From the NCBI GenBank assembly GCA_035403465.1, contig DAONFG010000010.1, forward strand, positions 1-64,000: a DNA stretch of 64,000 nucleotides, written 5' to 3'. Positions 1 through 7,933 of this stretch are shown one piece after another. Position 1 is the first letter of the stretch; every line of letters starts with the position of its first letter. The notes beneath the pieces were generated by a model. The model was not told where the DNA came from. It was given only the letters and a program-made list of their open reading frames with translations, and made no database searches. A program made the translations under genes and the position numbers. Origin of the DNA: JAAYBQ01 sp035403465. GTDB taxonomy: Bacteria > Spirochaetota > UBA4802 > UBA5550.

Positions 1-62
1 CAGCTGGATAGAGTAGCGGACTACGAATCCGTTGGTCGGGGGTTCGAATCCCTCCGGACGCG
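1..62 (+). tRNA. tRNA-Arg (anticodon ACG), 5' end cut by window
   Basis: The 3' five-sixths of a tRNA. The anticodon stem gcgga/tccgt encloses loop ctacgaa, giving anticodon ACG, which reads CGU/CGC/CGA as Arg after A34 is converted to inosine. The T arm has stem ggggg/ccctc with one G-T pair and loop ttcgaat. The acceptor 3' strand is cggacgc with discriminator G at 62. CCA is not encoded (the next bases are cat). Roughly the first 11 bases (5' acceptor strand and start of the D arm) lie outside the window. Confidence 0.95.
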
Positions 63-70
63 CATGAAAA

Positions 71-98
71 AGCCTCTGATATTTTCAGAGGCTTTTTT
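71..98 (+). terminator. Rho-independent terminator after tRNA-Arg
   Basis: A perfect 9-bp stem, agcctctga (71-79) with tcagaggct (85-93), and a 5-base loop, running into six T residues. It lies 8 bases past the tRNA and fits an intrinsic terminator for that transcript. Confidence 0.9.
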
Positions 99-153
99 GT
101 CTGTAAGTAAAGTCGATTGTTCTAATTCGTAAATCTTTGCACAATTTTTGCAT

Positions 154-184
154 AAAAAAAAGGCTGTCCCGGAATGGAACAGCC
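154..184 (-). terminator. Terminator of the SDR gene (minus strand)
   Basis: The arms ggctgt (162-167) and acagcc (179-184) form a hairpin. Read on the minus strand it is followed by eight T residues (the A run at 154-161). It sits about 45 bases beyond the stop codon of the minus-strand SDR gene. Confidence 0.8.
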
Positions 185-228
185 ACTGTAACGCAAATCT
201 TTAATGTTAGATTGTATGATAATCCCGT

Positions 229-984
229 TTATACGCTAAGGAATCCGCCATCAACAACGACTTGAGACCCGCTCATGAACGAAGCCTTGTCTGAAAGCAG
301 GAAGCAGGCAACTTCGGCGATCTCCTTTGGCTGACCCAGTCGGCCTATGGGATGCATCGCTTCCAGTGTGCTCTTCAGTTCTGTGTCTGTCCACTGAGAG
401 ATGAGCGGTGTATCGATATAACCCGGGTGTAAGGAGTTAATGCGGATACCCTGTTTACCATATTCGATCGAAGCTGATTTGGTGAGGCCTGCGACTCCGT
501 GTTTGGAGGCACAATAGTGGCCCAGATTGGCAATCCCTATAAAACCGGCGATCGAAGAGGTATTTACGATTGCACCTCCGCCCGACGCCAGAATCACCGG
601 TATCTGGTAACGCATGGCATAGAATACGCCGTTTAAATTGATGTTAATGACATTCAGCCACTCTTCAGGCGAGAGTTCGCCGACAAATTTCTCAGCACCT
701 ACAATCCCGGCATTATTAAAAGCCAGATGCAGACCGCCATATGTCTTCTTGGCGAATTCGACTGTAGCTTTAGCATCTTCCACATTTGCCACATCCGCTT
801 TAAATGCTGCTGCCTTGCCGCCGGCTTTCGTGATCTCAGCTGCAACCTTTTCAGCGGCCGGCAGACTTATGTCTGACAGGACGACTGATGCTCCCCCGGC
901 AGCAAGAATTTTTGCCGTTTCAGCACCGATCCCGGACCCTCCCCCGGAAACAATAGCAACTTTACCTTTAAACTCGTTTGACAT
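229..984 (-). CDS. Classical short-chain dehydrogenase/reductase (SDR)
   Basis: A 251-residue cytoplasmic NAD(P)-dependent oxidoreductase with every mark of a classical SDR. The Rossmann glycine motif is SGGGSGIG (13-20), the NNAG motif is at 90-93, the catalytic serine lies in TSS (142-144), and Tyr157 and Lys161 form the YxxxK pair. Asp38 after the second beta strand favours NAD(H) over NADP(H). The C-terminal DGG near the end is also typical. GGAGG lies about 7 bases upstream of the ATG, so the start is well supported. The gene stands alone, convergent with tRNA-Arg, with its own terminator. The substrate cannot be deduced; relatives act on sugars, steroids or 3-hydroxyacyl compounds. Confidence 0.9.
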   Translation of the reverse strand: MSNEFKGKVAIVSGGGSGIGAETAKILAAGGASVVLSDISLPAAEKVAAEITKAGGKAAAFKADVANVEDAKATVEFAKKTYGGLHLAFNNAGIVGAEKFVGELSPEEWLNVININLNGVFYAMRYQIPVILASGGGAIVNTSSIAGFIGIANLGHYCASKHGVAGLTKSASIEYGKQGIRINSLHPGYIDTPLISQWTDTELKSTLEAMHPIGRLGQPKEIAEVACFLLSDKASFMSGSQVVVDGGFLSV

Positions 985-1049
985 AAGATCTTTCCTCCAT
1001 AAATCATATTTTTTTTAATCCAGGAAACTGCGAGATAACCGTGCTTCCT

Positions 1050-1173
1050 GTAACCTGCACCACCCCTTGATTCAGGTTACAGATTAGTTTTTATCGTAAG
1101 TAAAATTCACTTACATGGTGCGGCCACAAGGGCCGCCTGCCGGCATAAAGCATGATGCTTAAACAAAGCCGGC
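1050..1173. other. Cluster of four consecutive inverted repeats, non-coding
   Basis: Within the 561-base gap between the divergent SDR and PAS genes (985-1545, no convincing gene) four hairpins follow one another: gtaacctg/caggttac (1050-1080), gtaagt/acttac (1096-1114), gcggcc/ggccgc (1120-1136), and a nested pair with outer arms gccggc (1139-1144 and 1168-1173) and inner arms aagcat/atgctt (1148-1160). This could be a structured RNA leader, a set of operators or a degenerate palindromic repeat element. Its function is unknown. Confidence 0.55.
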
Positions 1174-1312
1174 CTTGACGTTCAGTCACCTGGATGATTT
1201 TCTAATTTTTATTTTAACTTTATGTAAACTTGTTTGCCCGGCATGATTAATTTCCGCAAGATCTAATTTGATTTTAATAAATATGCGATGTTATATTTTT
1301 ATAAAATTGATG

Positions 1313-1348
1313 TTATGCCAGTATAAAATAAATTTTATACTGGCATAA
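1313..1348. promoter_or_regulatory. 36-base near-perfect palindrome
   Basis: The arms at 1313-1329 and 1332-1348 are perfectly complementary over 17 bases and separated only by AA. Each arm begins or ends with TTATGCCAGTATAAAAT or its complement. The element is AT-rich with a GCCAG core, lies about 330 bases upstream of the SDR start and 200 upstream of the PAS gene, and has no T tract. A dimer-binding operator is more plausible than a terminator. Confidence 0.5.
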
Positions 1349-1545
1349 AAATGCTGCCTCGATTATTATTGACTTAATACATGTTTGATTTAGCAAAAAA
1401 TACAGGCAAAAGAGCAGCAGCATTGGGCATAAAATATTTTTCATGCTGACTTGCTTTGAAGACTTTTTGTCGAAACAAATTTCCTCAAATCAAAAACAAT
1501 TATCAGGACGAAATCATTTTTAGAAAAAACAAACGGGGGATCTGA

Positions 1546-2265
1546 GTGAGACCGGAGTTTGCGGAAATTTTTAATGAAAACAACATACAGCAGGTTATCG
1601 ATTCTCTGGATAGTCTTTATGCCATTCTTGATCTTAATGGAGCATTTTTAGCAGTTAACAGGTCTTTGAAAAAATTTGTAACAGAAGGCGCGCAATACAG
1701 AAATATCGAATTGAGTACCGATATAATCGGTATGAATTTATTCGAAGTTACCCGGGCAGGACACTTCGGAGATATCATCGTGACCGAGAGAATGAAAAAG
1801 CTGGAAGAGTGCATTGCGGAAAAAGCGAAAAAAAAATTCTTTGATATCAACCGGAATGAAATGATGGAAGGGATATTTATTCCTTTGCTCAATGCGGGGA
1901 ATGATGTCAGGCTGGTTCTGATGAAAGTTGATGTTGTCTCCAGTATTAAACAGTCTGAACTCAGAAAGAATCTGCTGCTTTTTTCCAACAAGGAAAAAAT
2001 TTTCTTAAAAGAAATAGTCAGACACAAAACATTATCCGAAATTTATTTAATTGATGTCAGTTTTCCGGATTTTTACAATCTCAATCTCACCGAAGCATCC
2101 AAACGAATGATCGACAGGGCATTGCTGGACAATTCGGGTTTCTTTAATCGAAGCGCATATGTTCTTCGAATAGATAAAAAGTTAAAACAACACGATATTC
2201 CAAGCAAAGATTTACTTTTATGTATGAAGCTTTTTCAGCTGGAAGAAGAAGATTCAACATCATAA
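1546..2265 (+). CDS. PAS-domain protein, otherwise unknown
   Basis: A 239-residue soluble protein. Residues about 14-130 read as a PAS sensor fold (IDSLDSLYAILDLNGAFLAV, then a helix, then a closing strand near VRLVLMKVDVV). The remaining 110 residues are helical and charged, with no recognisable kinase, GGDEF, EAL or DNA-binding motif. The start is GTG at 1546 with GGGGGA at 1535-1540 as ribosome binding site. It is a lone gene; a long hairpin overlaps its stop codon. A sensory role acting through a partner protein is inferred only from the PAS fold. Confidence 0.6.
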   Translation: MRPEFAEIFNENNIQQVIDSLDSLYAILDLNGAFLAVNRSLKKFVTEGAQYRNIELSTDIIGMNLFEVTRAGHFGDIIVTERMKKLEECIAEKAKKKFFDINRNEMMEGIFIPLLNAGNDVRLVLMKVDVVSSIKQSELRKNLLLFSNKEKIFLKEIVRHKTLSEIYLIDVSFPDFYNLNLTEASKRMIDRALLDNSGFFNRSAYVLRIDKKLKQHDIPSKDLLLCMKLFQLEEEDSTS

Positions 2266-2297
2266 AACTATTCGATATGATTTTATGATGTTGAATC
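2251..2297 (+). terminator. Long hairpin overlapping the stop codon of the PAS gene
   Basis: A perfect 17-bp stem (2251-2267 with 2281-2297) and 13-base loop. The left arm includes the last four sense codons and the TAA at 2263-2265. No T tract follows, so it may stabilise the mRNA 3' end rather than act as a classical terminator. The following 350 bases up to the next start show no further gene. Confidence 0.55.
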
Positions 2298-2653
2298 CAG
2301 TAAAATATCTGACAGTCTCCAGTTTTTCTCGTTTTTTATGTAACCCGCAAAAAAAATCGCAACCATTTACGGCAATTCGCTGTATCTCCTGATAAGGTCA
2401 GTAATGACGATTTGAGCTTCCCTGTGACGGTGGCCTTTCAATTAATCCTGTAAATACAGTGATCGGGAAATTCAACAAGAGAAACTGGCATGTGGCCGTA
2501 TTGTACTTTTGTGTTCAGGCAGATGGCCGCTAAGCCTTGCCGTAGTGCGTATAACAGGTAAATACGGTTATGCCCTGTATCATGTTGTTTTACAGAATAA
2601 GGGAAATTCATTTGAAAGAATATTCCCGGATTAAAAAATCAGCGAGGTATGTA

Positions 2654-3445
2654 ATGTTACTTAAAGGAATTTTCTGGACCAATAATAAAAAACATGGTTT
2701 CATCAGGGGCACAGTAGGCGGATACATTATGTACCCGTCGATAGTCATATTTTTAATCTTCCAGATTTTATTTCTAAGGATATTGACCAGAGTTCTGTCT
2801 ATCCTCTCTAATGGTTCAAAGGTGCTTGATAAAAAGGATTATGTTGATTATGGAAGGGTAAATCTTGCTGATTACAGCTGGTTTGACCGGATGAACTGCC
2901 ATTTCTGCGCGTACGCCAACGGCACTACACACATGGTATCAGCTACGCTTGATGAAATAGGAAAGTGTAATATTGCAGCCATGGGTGATTCACAGAAAAA
3001 GCAGGTAGATCGCCTTCTCTCAAAAGCATTTTTCTGGGCAAAACCTGTGGGTATGGCGGGACTGGGATTTGTTGTTTCCTTTGAAAAAATTCTGGGATAT
3101 AAAAGGGCTGACCTTAATGCCATAAAGGATGACCTGAAAAAAATAAATTACGGTAAAAGCCTGAAATCTGAAAATATAAAATCGATCTACCAGAATGCGT
3201 TTAAGCTCCGTATACTGTTTCAATCATTTCAGACCTTTCTATCCATCATTGAAAGCAACTGGTGCCCGCTGACTTATGCGAACAAGCAATTGCTGCTTGA
3301 ACACCAGGAAAAATTCATATCAACCGGTTACGATGACGTTGTTAAGCATATTTACAAACTTAAACCGAACGAGATGCCGGTGTCCCCGGGTAATGGAAAG
3401 CAGCCCGTGTCAGAACCGGAGTCAGCGCTTGAAGCGGAGGAATAA
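2654..3445 (+). CDS. Hypothetical single-TM protein, co-transcribed with plsC
   Basis: A 263-residue protein I do not recognise. The start is placed at ATG 2654 because GAGGT lies 7 bases upstream; the frame stays open back to 2570 without a better site. A hydrophobic segment at about 23-45 (YIMYPSIVIFLIFQILFLRI) suggests an N-terminal membrane anchor. A conserved-looking FDRMNCHFCAYANG stretch with a CxxC follows. The C-terminus is acidic and rich in Pro/Glu. Only three bases separate it from the acyltransferase start, so the pair is an operon and a role at the membrane in lipid metabolism is plausible but unproven. Confidence 0.7.
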   Translation: MLLKGIFWTNNKKHGFIRGTVGGYIMYPSIVIFLIFQILFLRILTRVLSILSNGSKVLDKKDYVDYGRVNLADYSWFDRMNCHFCAYANGTTHMVSATLDEIGKCNIAAMGDSQKKQVDRLLSKAFFWAKPVGMAGLGFVVSFEKILGYKRADLNAIKDDLKKINYGKSLKSENIKSIYQNAFKLRILFQSFQTFLSIIESNWCPLTYANKQLLLEHQEKFISTGYDDVVKHIYKLKPNEMPVSPGNGKQPVSEPESALEAEE

Positions 3446-3448
3446 TTT

Positions 3449-4252
3449 ATGTCTGATAGAATAATTTCAATGATATATCTTGTTTTTATCATGATCACAT
3501 GCGCGATACTTTTTGTTCCGGCGCTTTTAATCTGGCTGATCACTCTACCCTTTGATAAAAGAAAAGTAATACAGCACCAGTATACCTGTTTCTGGGGCGC
3601 CCTGTACACCTGGTGCTTTCCGTTCTGGAGAGTCCATGTTACAGGAAGGAAGAACATCAGGAAGAACATGACATATGTGATTGTTTCAAATCACCAGTCC
3701 CAGCTTGATATACTCCTGGCTTTTAACCTTTTCAGGCATTTCAAGTGGGTCTCAAAGGCAGAGGTATTTAAACTTCCATTTGTAGGCTGGAATATGTACC
3801 TGAACAGGTATGTAAGGCTTGTCCGCGGCGACAAGGAGAGCGTTGAAAAAATGATGACTACAAGCGAAGAGAGACTAAGGGAGGGGAGTTCTGTTTATAT
3901 ATGTCCCGAGGGTACCAGGTCAATGGACGGGAAGGTTAAAAAATTCAAACCAGGCGCCTTTATACTTGCGCACAAGATGAAGCTTCCGATCATCCCTATC
4001 GCTATATCAGGTACCTGTATTGCCCTTCCCAAGTACAGCATGAATACCAGCGGTATCCAGCATCTCTACCTTGATATACAGGAGGAAATCCCGTATGAGA
4101 GATTTGCATCCATGAGTATTGAGGATACAACGGAAATGGTAAGAAATATTATCATAAAGCGTGTTGATGAACTTGTTGTCTTCGATAAAACAAGGAAGGA
4201 GAAAGTATCCTTCACTGAACCCGAAAATTTAACAGATGAAATCCAGGCATAA
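3449..4252 (+). CDS. plsC: 1-acyl-sn-glycerol-3-phosphate acyltransferase (PlsC family)
   Basis: A 267-residue membrane-associated acyltransferase of the LPLAT/PlsC family, which transfers an acyl group to lysophosphatidic acid in phospholipid synthesis. One or two hydrophobic segments occupy about residues 5-33. The catalytic NHQSQLD gives the HxxxxD box (His82, Asp87), and PEGTRS (153-158) is the substrate-binding box. Length matches the bacterial family. It is downstream of, and coupled to, the single-TM hypothetical gene. The family is certain; acting on lysophosphatidate rather than another lysolipid is likely only. Confidence 0.87.
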   Translation: MSDRIISMIYLVFIMITCAILFVPALLIWLITLPFDKRKVIQHQYTCFWGALYTWCFPFWRVHVTGRKNIRKNMTYVIVSNHQSQLDILLAFNLFRHFKWVSKAEVFKLPFVGWNMYLNRYVRLVRGDKESVEKMMTTSEERLREGSSVYICPEGTRSMDGKVKKFKPGAFILAHKMKLPIIPIAISGTCIALPKYSMNTSGIQHLYLDIQEEIPYERFASMSIEDTTEMVRNIIIKRVDELVVFDKTRKEKVSFTEPENLTDEIQA

Positions 4253-4300
4253 GACTTTCAGTTTTTAAACCGCGGTCTGATTTTGAATTAAACTGACCGC

Positions 4301-4340
4301 GCATAAAAAAGCCGCAGATAAATCAGCGGCTTTTTTATGC
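4301..4340. terminator. Bidirectional terminator between plsC and the SGNH gene
   Basis: Arms at 4301-4315 and 4326-4340 match perfectly over 15 bases, with an A run in the left arm and a T run in the right arm, so it works for both convergent genes. A second smaller hairpin, cgcggtc/gaccgcg (4271-4301), lies just before it. Confidence 0.88.
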
Positions 4341-4357
4341 TGAACTATTGAAAATCT

Positions 4358-5767
4358 CTACATCAGCTGGGCCATCAGCCGGACCATTGTATTAACGATA
4401 TAGGTAAGGTTACCCATTTGAGCCGGATAGTCCCTGGGGTCTATCGGATCCTGATTGAGGCTGTCATTTTTCCAGACTTCAACTTCGTCAATCAACGGAA
4501 TGCTTGTGCCATATGTTTCATTCACGGCTCTGGCCATTCTGTTTGCAACTATGGCATATCCCGTGGAGCAGGGGTGTATACCGTCAAGCGACATGAATCC
4601 GCCGGTAGCATAATCACCATTGACTACTATATTGCTTTGTGTCCCATCGCTACGGGTAAGAGCTACACCGGCAACCAGTTCAGTGCGTATCATGGTATAG
4701 GCATCAACCAGAGCCCAACCTTCTTTTTTTGCTGTTTCATTAATTATTTTATTGATCGCGATAATACGTTCCTGGATTGTTTTAATCTGTTCCGGTGTTA
4801 TAACATCTGCAACGCAGCTCACCCTTGTTGAGAAAACAGGTACTTTTGATCCTTCCGGAATATCTGCACCCTCTGTTATTGTGGTATATTTATTGTGAAG
4901 CGGCTGCAAATATGAGATCATAGTATTGTCCGGAAGGTTGATCAAAACAACACCCTTGATAGATTTTTTTGCTTTTATTTTTGCCACAAGAATATCCCAG
5001 CTCGCCTTCCATTTGTCCAGGTCGGTCATTAAAAGCATGCCGTCGTCACCCATGATCGTCGCGAATATTGTGTCATTGTTGCCGATCCAGACACTGACAA
5101 ACGTAGGATCCCTGTCAAGAGCCTGGTCAAGGGCAGACTTGCTGGCCGCAGGGTTAAGTCCCACTACTGAGCATATAAACGGATTCATTAATCCAACCAC
5201 CTGGATGAGCAGAGAGTCAGTTATATCAGTGATTTTTTTTGTACCATCGTATGAGATCAGGTCATCAACAGTCGCTCCTGATATTCCGAAGTTGTTCAGA
5301 TTTGCCTGGTTGTCATACCTGTCCGCACGGTACCAGTACATGAACGTTTTAATGAAGCGGGATATTGTGCTGGCCCATGTAGAAAACCATCCTTTTTTGA
5401 ACGCATCTTCAGGATTAGGCATTCCTATCCCAGGGAATTCGATAAGGGGCTGGTTGAATTCGGTTTTTACAGCGCGGGCAAACTGTGCCGGATAGCTGTA
5501 ATACTGCCTGCTCTCTTCGACATTGATACCCTGGCACCCTTGGGTAAGGCTGTCGCCGAGTGAAACATATGTTTTAAAAAAATCCTTCTGCTCGGATGCA
5601 GTCAATTTTTCCACTGATGAAGCGGTCCCGATTCCATCTGGGCTGACGGTTTCATCTGTTGTTTCGATTGCAGAAGAATTCGATGTATCATCTGCATTGG
5701 TAGATTCGCATGAAAGCGTGAATCCGGCGGCTATTAGGAAAGCAATTATTATTAATAATCTTCTCAT
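4358..5767 (-). CDS. SGNH/GDSL-type hydrolase, lipoprotein
   Basis: A 469-residue exported lipid or ester hydrolase. The frame extends to 5875, but ATG 5767 has GGAGG 8 bases upstream and starts a clean lipoprotein signal ending TLSC (Cys20). Block I is VSLGDSLTQG with nucleophile Ser73; block II glycine lies in NFGISGATVDDL (159-170); block III is IGNND (228-232); block V is DGIHP with Asp395 and His398. All catalytic residues are present. Near 30-60 there is a Ser/Thr-rich linker. Relatives include esterases, lipases and peptidoglycan or polysaccharide deacetylases; the substrate is unknown. It is monocistronic. Confidence 0.88.
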   Translation of the reverse strand: MRRLLIIIAFLIAAGFTLSCESTNADDTSNSSAIETTDETVSPDGIGTASSVEKLTASEQKDFFKTYVSLGDSLTQGCQGINVEESRQYYSYPAQFARAVKTEFNQPLIEFPGIGMPNPEDAFKKGWFSTWASTISRFIKTFMYWYRADRYDNQANLNNFGISGATVDDLISYDGTKKITDITDSLLIQVVGLMNPFICSVVGLNPAASKSALDQALDRDPTFVSVWIGNNDTIFATIMGDDGMLLMTDLDKWKASWDILVAKIKAKKSIKGVVLINLPDNTMISYLQPLHNKYTTITEGADIPEGSKVPVFSTRVSCVADVITPEQIKTIQERIIAINKIINETAKKEGWALVDAYTMIRTELVAGVALTRSDGTQSNIVVNGDYATGGFMSLDGIHPCSTGYAIVANRMARAVNETYGTSIPLIDEVEVWKNDSLNQDPIDPRDYPAQMGNLTYIVNTMVRLMAQLM

Positions 5768-6060
5768 GAAAGACCTCCTGTCATGATAAATTTTAATTGG
5801 CAGAAAGGCATCATGGAAAATAAAAACCGTCCGGATGGTCTGCGCCAATAATAACAGAATGTACTTTATGTTCATGCTTTAATCATCAGCTTTTAGAAAT
5901 CCTGATATATTTTCTTTTCATGATTTATAAATTTTAGCAAAAAAGAGACTTTCGAGAGGCATTAAATTCCATATTTTCCTGAGATAACTGAAGATTGACA
6001 CGCTTATCCCTCACGAAGCAGGCACATGAGACTTTATTCAGCAATGAGCTCGAGTTTTAA

Positions 6061-6219
6061 ATGTTCTCACGAATTAAAATCTTATTTAATGACGGATTTT
6101 TATCTTTGTTAAAAAATATTGACAGGAAAAAACTGGACATGAGTATTCATGAAATTATAAAACCTTCAATGAGCGATTCATCGCTGATTATGATGAAACC
6201 ATCAAACATTAGAAAATAA
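6061..6219 (+). CDS. Possible 52-residue ORF in the gap before the AraC gene
   Basis: An ATG-to-TAA frame of 52 codons, basic and with a Met-rich C-terminus, lies in the 512-base gap 5768-6279. No convincing ribosome binding site precedes it and I recognise no relative. It may be chance. The rest of this gap is AT-rich and shows only a small hairpin near 6172-6185. Confidence 0.2.
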   Translation: MFSRIKILFNDGFLSLLKNIDRKKLDMSIHEIIKPSMSDSSLIMMKPSNIRK

Positions 6220-6279
6220 TCATTACTCCGGTTTAATGGTAAGACTGGTCCGGTACACGCAGGCATAGGGGATAAAGGT

Positions 6280-7443
6280 ATGATCAACGATTTAAGCTAC
6301 TTCTTAATTTTTTTCGGCGGGTTTATGTCGTGGACCATGGCGCTGGGACTCATCGTTGAAAACAAAAAGCAGGTATACCACTACATGTTCGCAGGATTGA
6401 TGTTCTGCCTGGGCTCTCTCCAGCTGGTGAATGGTCTGTGGGTGTCGGGAAAACTTGGTGATTATTCCTGGATGATTTTCTGGTATATGCCATTCCTGGC
6501 AATGACCGGACCGCTGTTTTTTTTCGCTTTCAAATCGGCCAATAATGATTCATTCCGGTTCAGACCAATCGAGTATTTTCATTTTGCCTTCAGCTTAATA
6601 ACAGTGCTGCTGCTGATTCCACTGGCAAGACTGGATGCTGCAACTAAATTGTCCTTCATTATGCAGATTCCCAGTTTTTCAAATGATGACATTATGTTTC
6701 GATTGTATTCAGGACTGATTTCGGCAGTCATATTGAATATTGTGGGCTATATGATATATTTTATAAGGGAATGTTTTTTCATGCTGGATATCAAACTGAT
6801 CAGGGAAAAGAAGGTGTCCCCGCATCTCATAACAATAGTGCTTATCTGCCTGCCGTTTTATATCATATTCTACGGGAGCATAATGGCGATTATCATTATT
6901 GAAAATCCACTGCCGTTTTTTTTCGATCTTATTAGGTTCCTGACGGCCCTGTCATTCTTACTGACACTGGTTATATTCATCATGGAAAAGAAAAACATCA
7001 GATTTTTTAAGGTATTACATACTCAGTTAGAAAACAGGCGCTATGAAATTTCGATGACACAGAACCTCGATGTCAGTCACGTTATAAGCAGGTTAAGGTC
7101 ATTGCTGGATGAGGAAAAAATATTCTGCGATGAGGACATTTCGGTGGGCAGCCTGGCCCGGGAACTTGCGATCGAACCATACCAGCTTTCCCGGATTATT
7201 AATGAAAATTTCAATAAGAATTTTAAAAACTTTATCAATGAATACAGGATTGAAGAAGCAAAAAAAATCCTCCTGTCAGAACCAGACCGTACAATTACAT
7301 CGGTGGCGTATGCCGTGGGTTTCAATTCCACCACGGTTTTTTATGAATGGTTCAGCCGGATCGCCGGTATACCTCCAAAAAAATTCAGGCATGAAAACCG
7401 GGACCTGGCTGATGTGACAACCGGGGCTGTAATAAGCGATTGA
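6280..7443 (+). CDS. Membrane-anchored AraC-family transcriptional regulator
   Basis: A 387-residue protein with about seven hydrophobic segments in residues 1-235, then a short linker and a C-terminal AraC-type double helix-turn-helix (about 275-375). The HTH contains VGSLARELAIEPYQLSRIIN and the conserved second-helix region ITSVAYAVGFNSTTVFYEWF followed by G-x-PPKKFR. The design is a one-component regulator in which the membrane part presumably senses a signal and the tethered HTH binds DNA. It is monocistronic and its target is unknown. No sensor domain of known ligand is visible. Confidence 0.85.
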   Translation: MINDLSYFLIFFGGFMSWTMALGLIVENKKQVYHYMFAGLMFCLGSLQLVNGLWVSGKLGDYSWMIFWYMPFLAMTGPLFFFAFKSANNDSFRFRPIEYFHFAFSLITVLLLIPLARLDAATKLSFIMQIPSFSNDDIMFRLYSGLISAVILNIVGYMIYFIRECFFMLDIKLIREKKVSPHLITIVLICLPFYIIFYGSIMAIIIIENPLPFFFDLIRFLTALSFLLTLVIFIMEKKNIRFFKVLHTQLENRRYEISMTQNLDVSHVISRLRSLLDEEKIFCDEDISVGSLARELAIEPYQLSRIINENFNKNFKNFINEYRIEEAKKILLSEPDRTITSVAYAVGFNSTTVFYEWFSRIAGIPPKKFRHENRDLADVTTGAVISD

Positions 7444-7651
7444 TCCCGGCAGGACATGATCCATTGCTGAATATAAAAAAACGGCATGCCGTGAGGATAC
7501 GCCTGTCCGCGTCATTATTTTTTTAGTATGTGAAAATTAATCGTAACATAAATCCCTGTAATACCAGCGGCTTTTAACGCCTGCAAAAAGTCGTTTTGTT
7601 TGTGATATGCTGTTATCTTTGCTGTATAAACTCCAATGCGGGGGTGATGCC

Positions 7652-7933
7652 ATGAGGACAATACTAAGTTTTGTTTCACTGTTTATCTGCTCGGCAGTTT
7701 TATCATGTTCGATTATTGAGCACTCACCATGCCAGGATAACTGCGAGTATAACCGCAGGGACTGCGTGCAGCTTTGCGGCGACCCGGACAAGGCGGGTTT
7801 TAACATTAAACTGGGCGGCGACTGGGCCATAGGTTCAGTTGATTCATGCATAAGGGACTGCAGCAGGAAATCCGACGAATGCCTTGAGCGCTGCAGGACA
7901 GAAAGTAAAAAAGAAACAACGCCTGATGAATAA
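7652..7933 (+). CDS. Small cysteine-patterned lipoprotein
   Basis: A 93-residue protein. The start at ATG 7652 has GGGGGTG 5 bases upstream and opens a signal peptide ending VLSC, a lipobox. The mature part carries two copies of an exact cysteine spacing, CX3C-X6-CX3C: CQDNCEYNRRDCVQLC and CIRDCSRKSDECLERC, separated by a 30-residue Gly/Asp-rich loop. Cysteines at i, i+4, i+11 and i+15 would line one face of a helix, so disulfide-linked helical hairpins or metal binding are possible. The stop overlaps the start of the radical SAM gene by 8 bases. Function unknown. Confidence 0.75.
   Translation: MRTILSFVSLFICSAVLSCSIIEHSPCQDNCEYNRRDCVQLCGDPDKAGFNIKLGGDWAIGSVDSCIRDCSRKSDECLERCRTESKKETTPDE

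Noticed and set aside
638..1018. 126-residue plus-strand ORF over the SDR gene
   Set aside because: It is antisense to a clear SDR gene, has no recognisable domain and a Ser/Ala-rich composition expected of a shadow frame.
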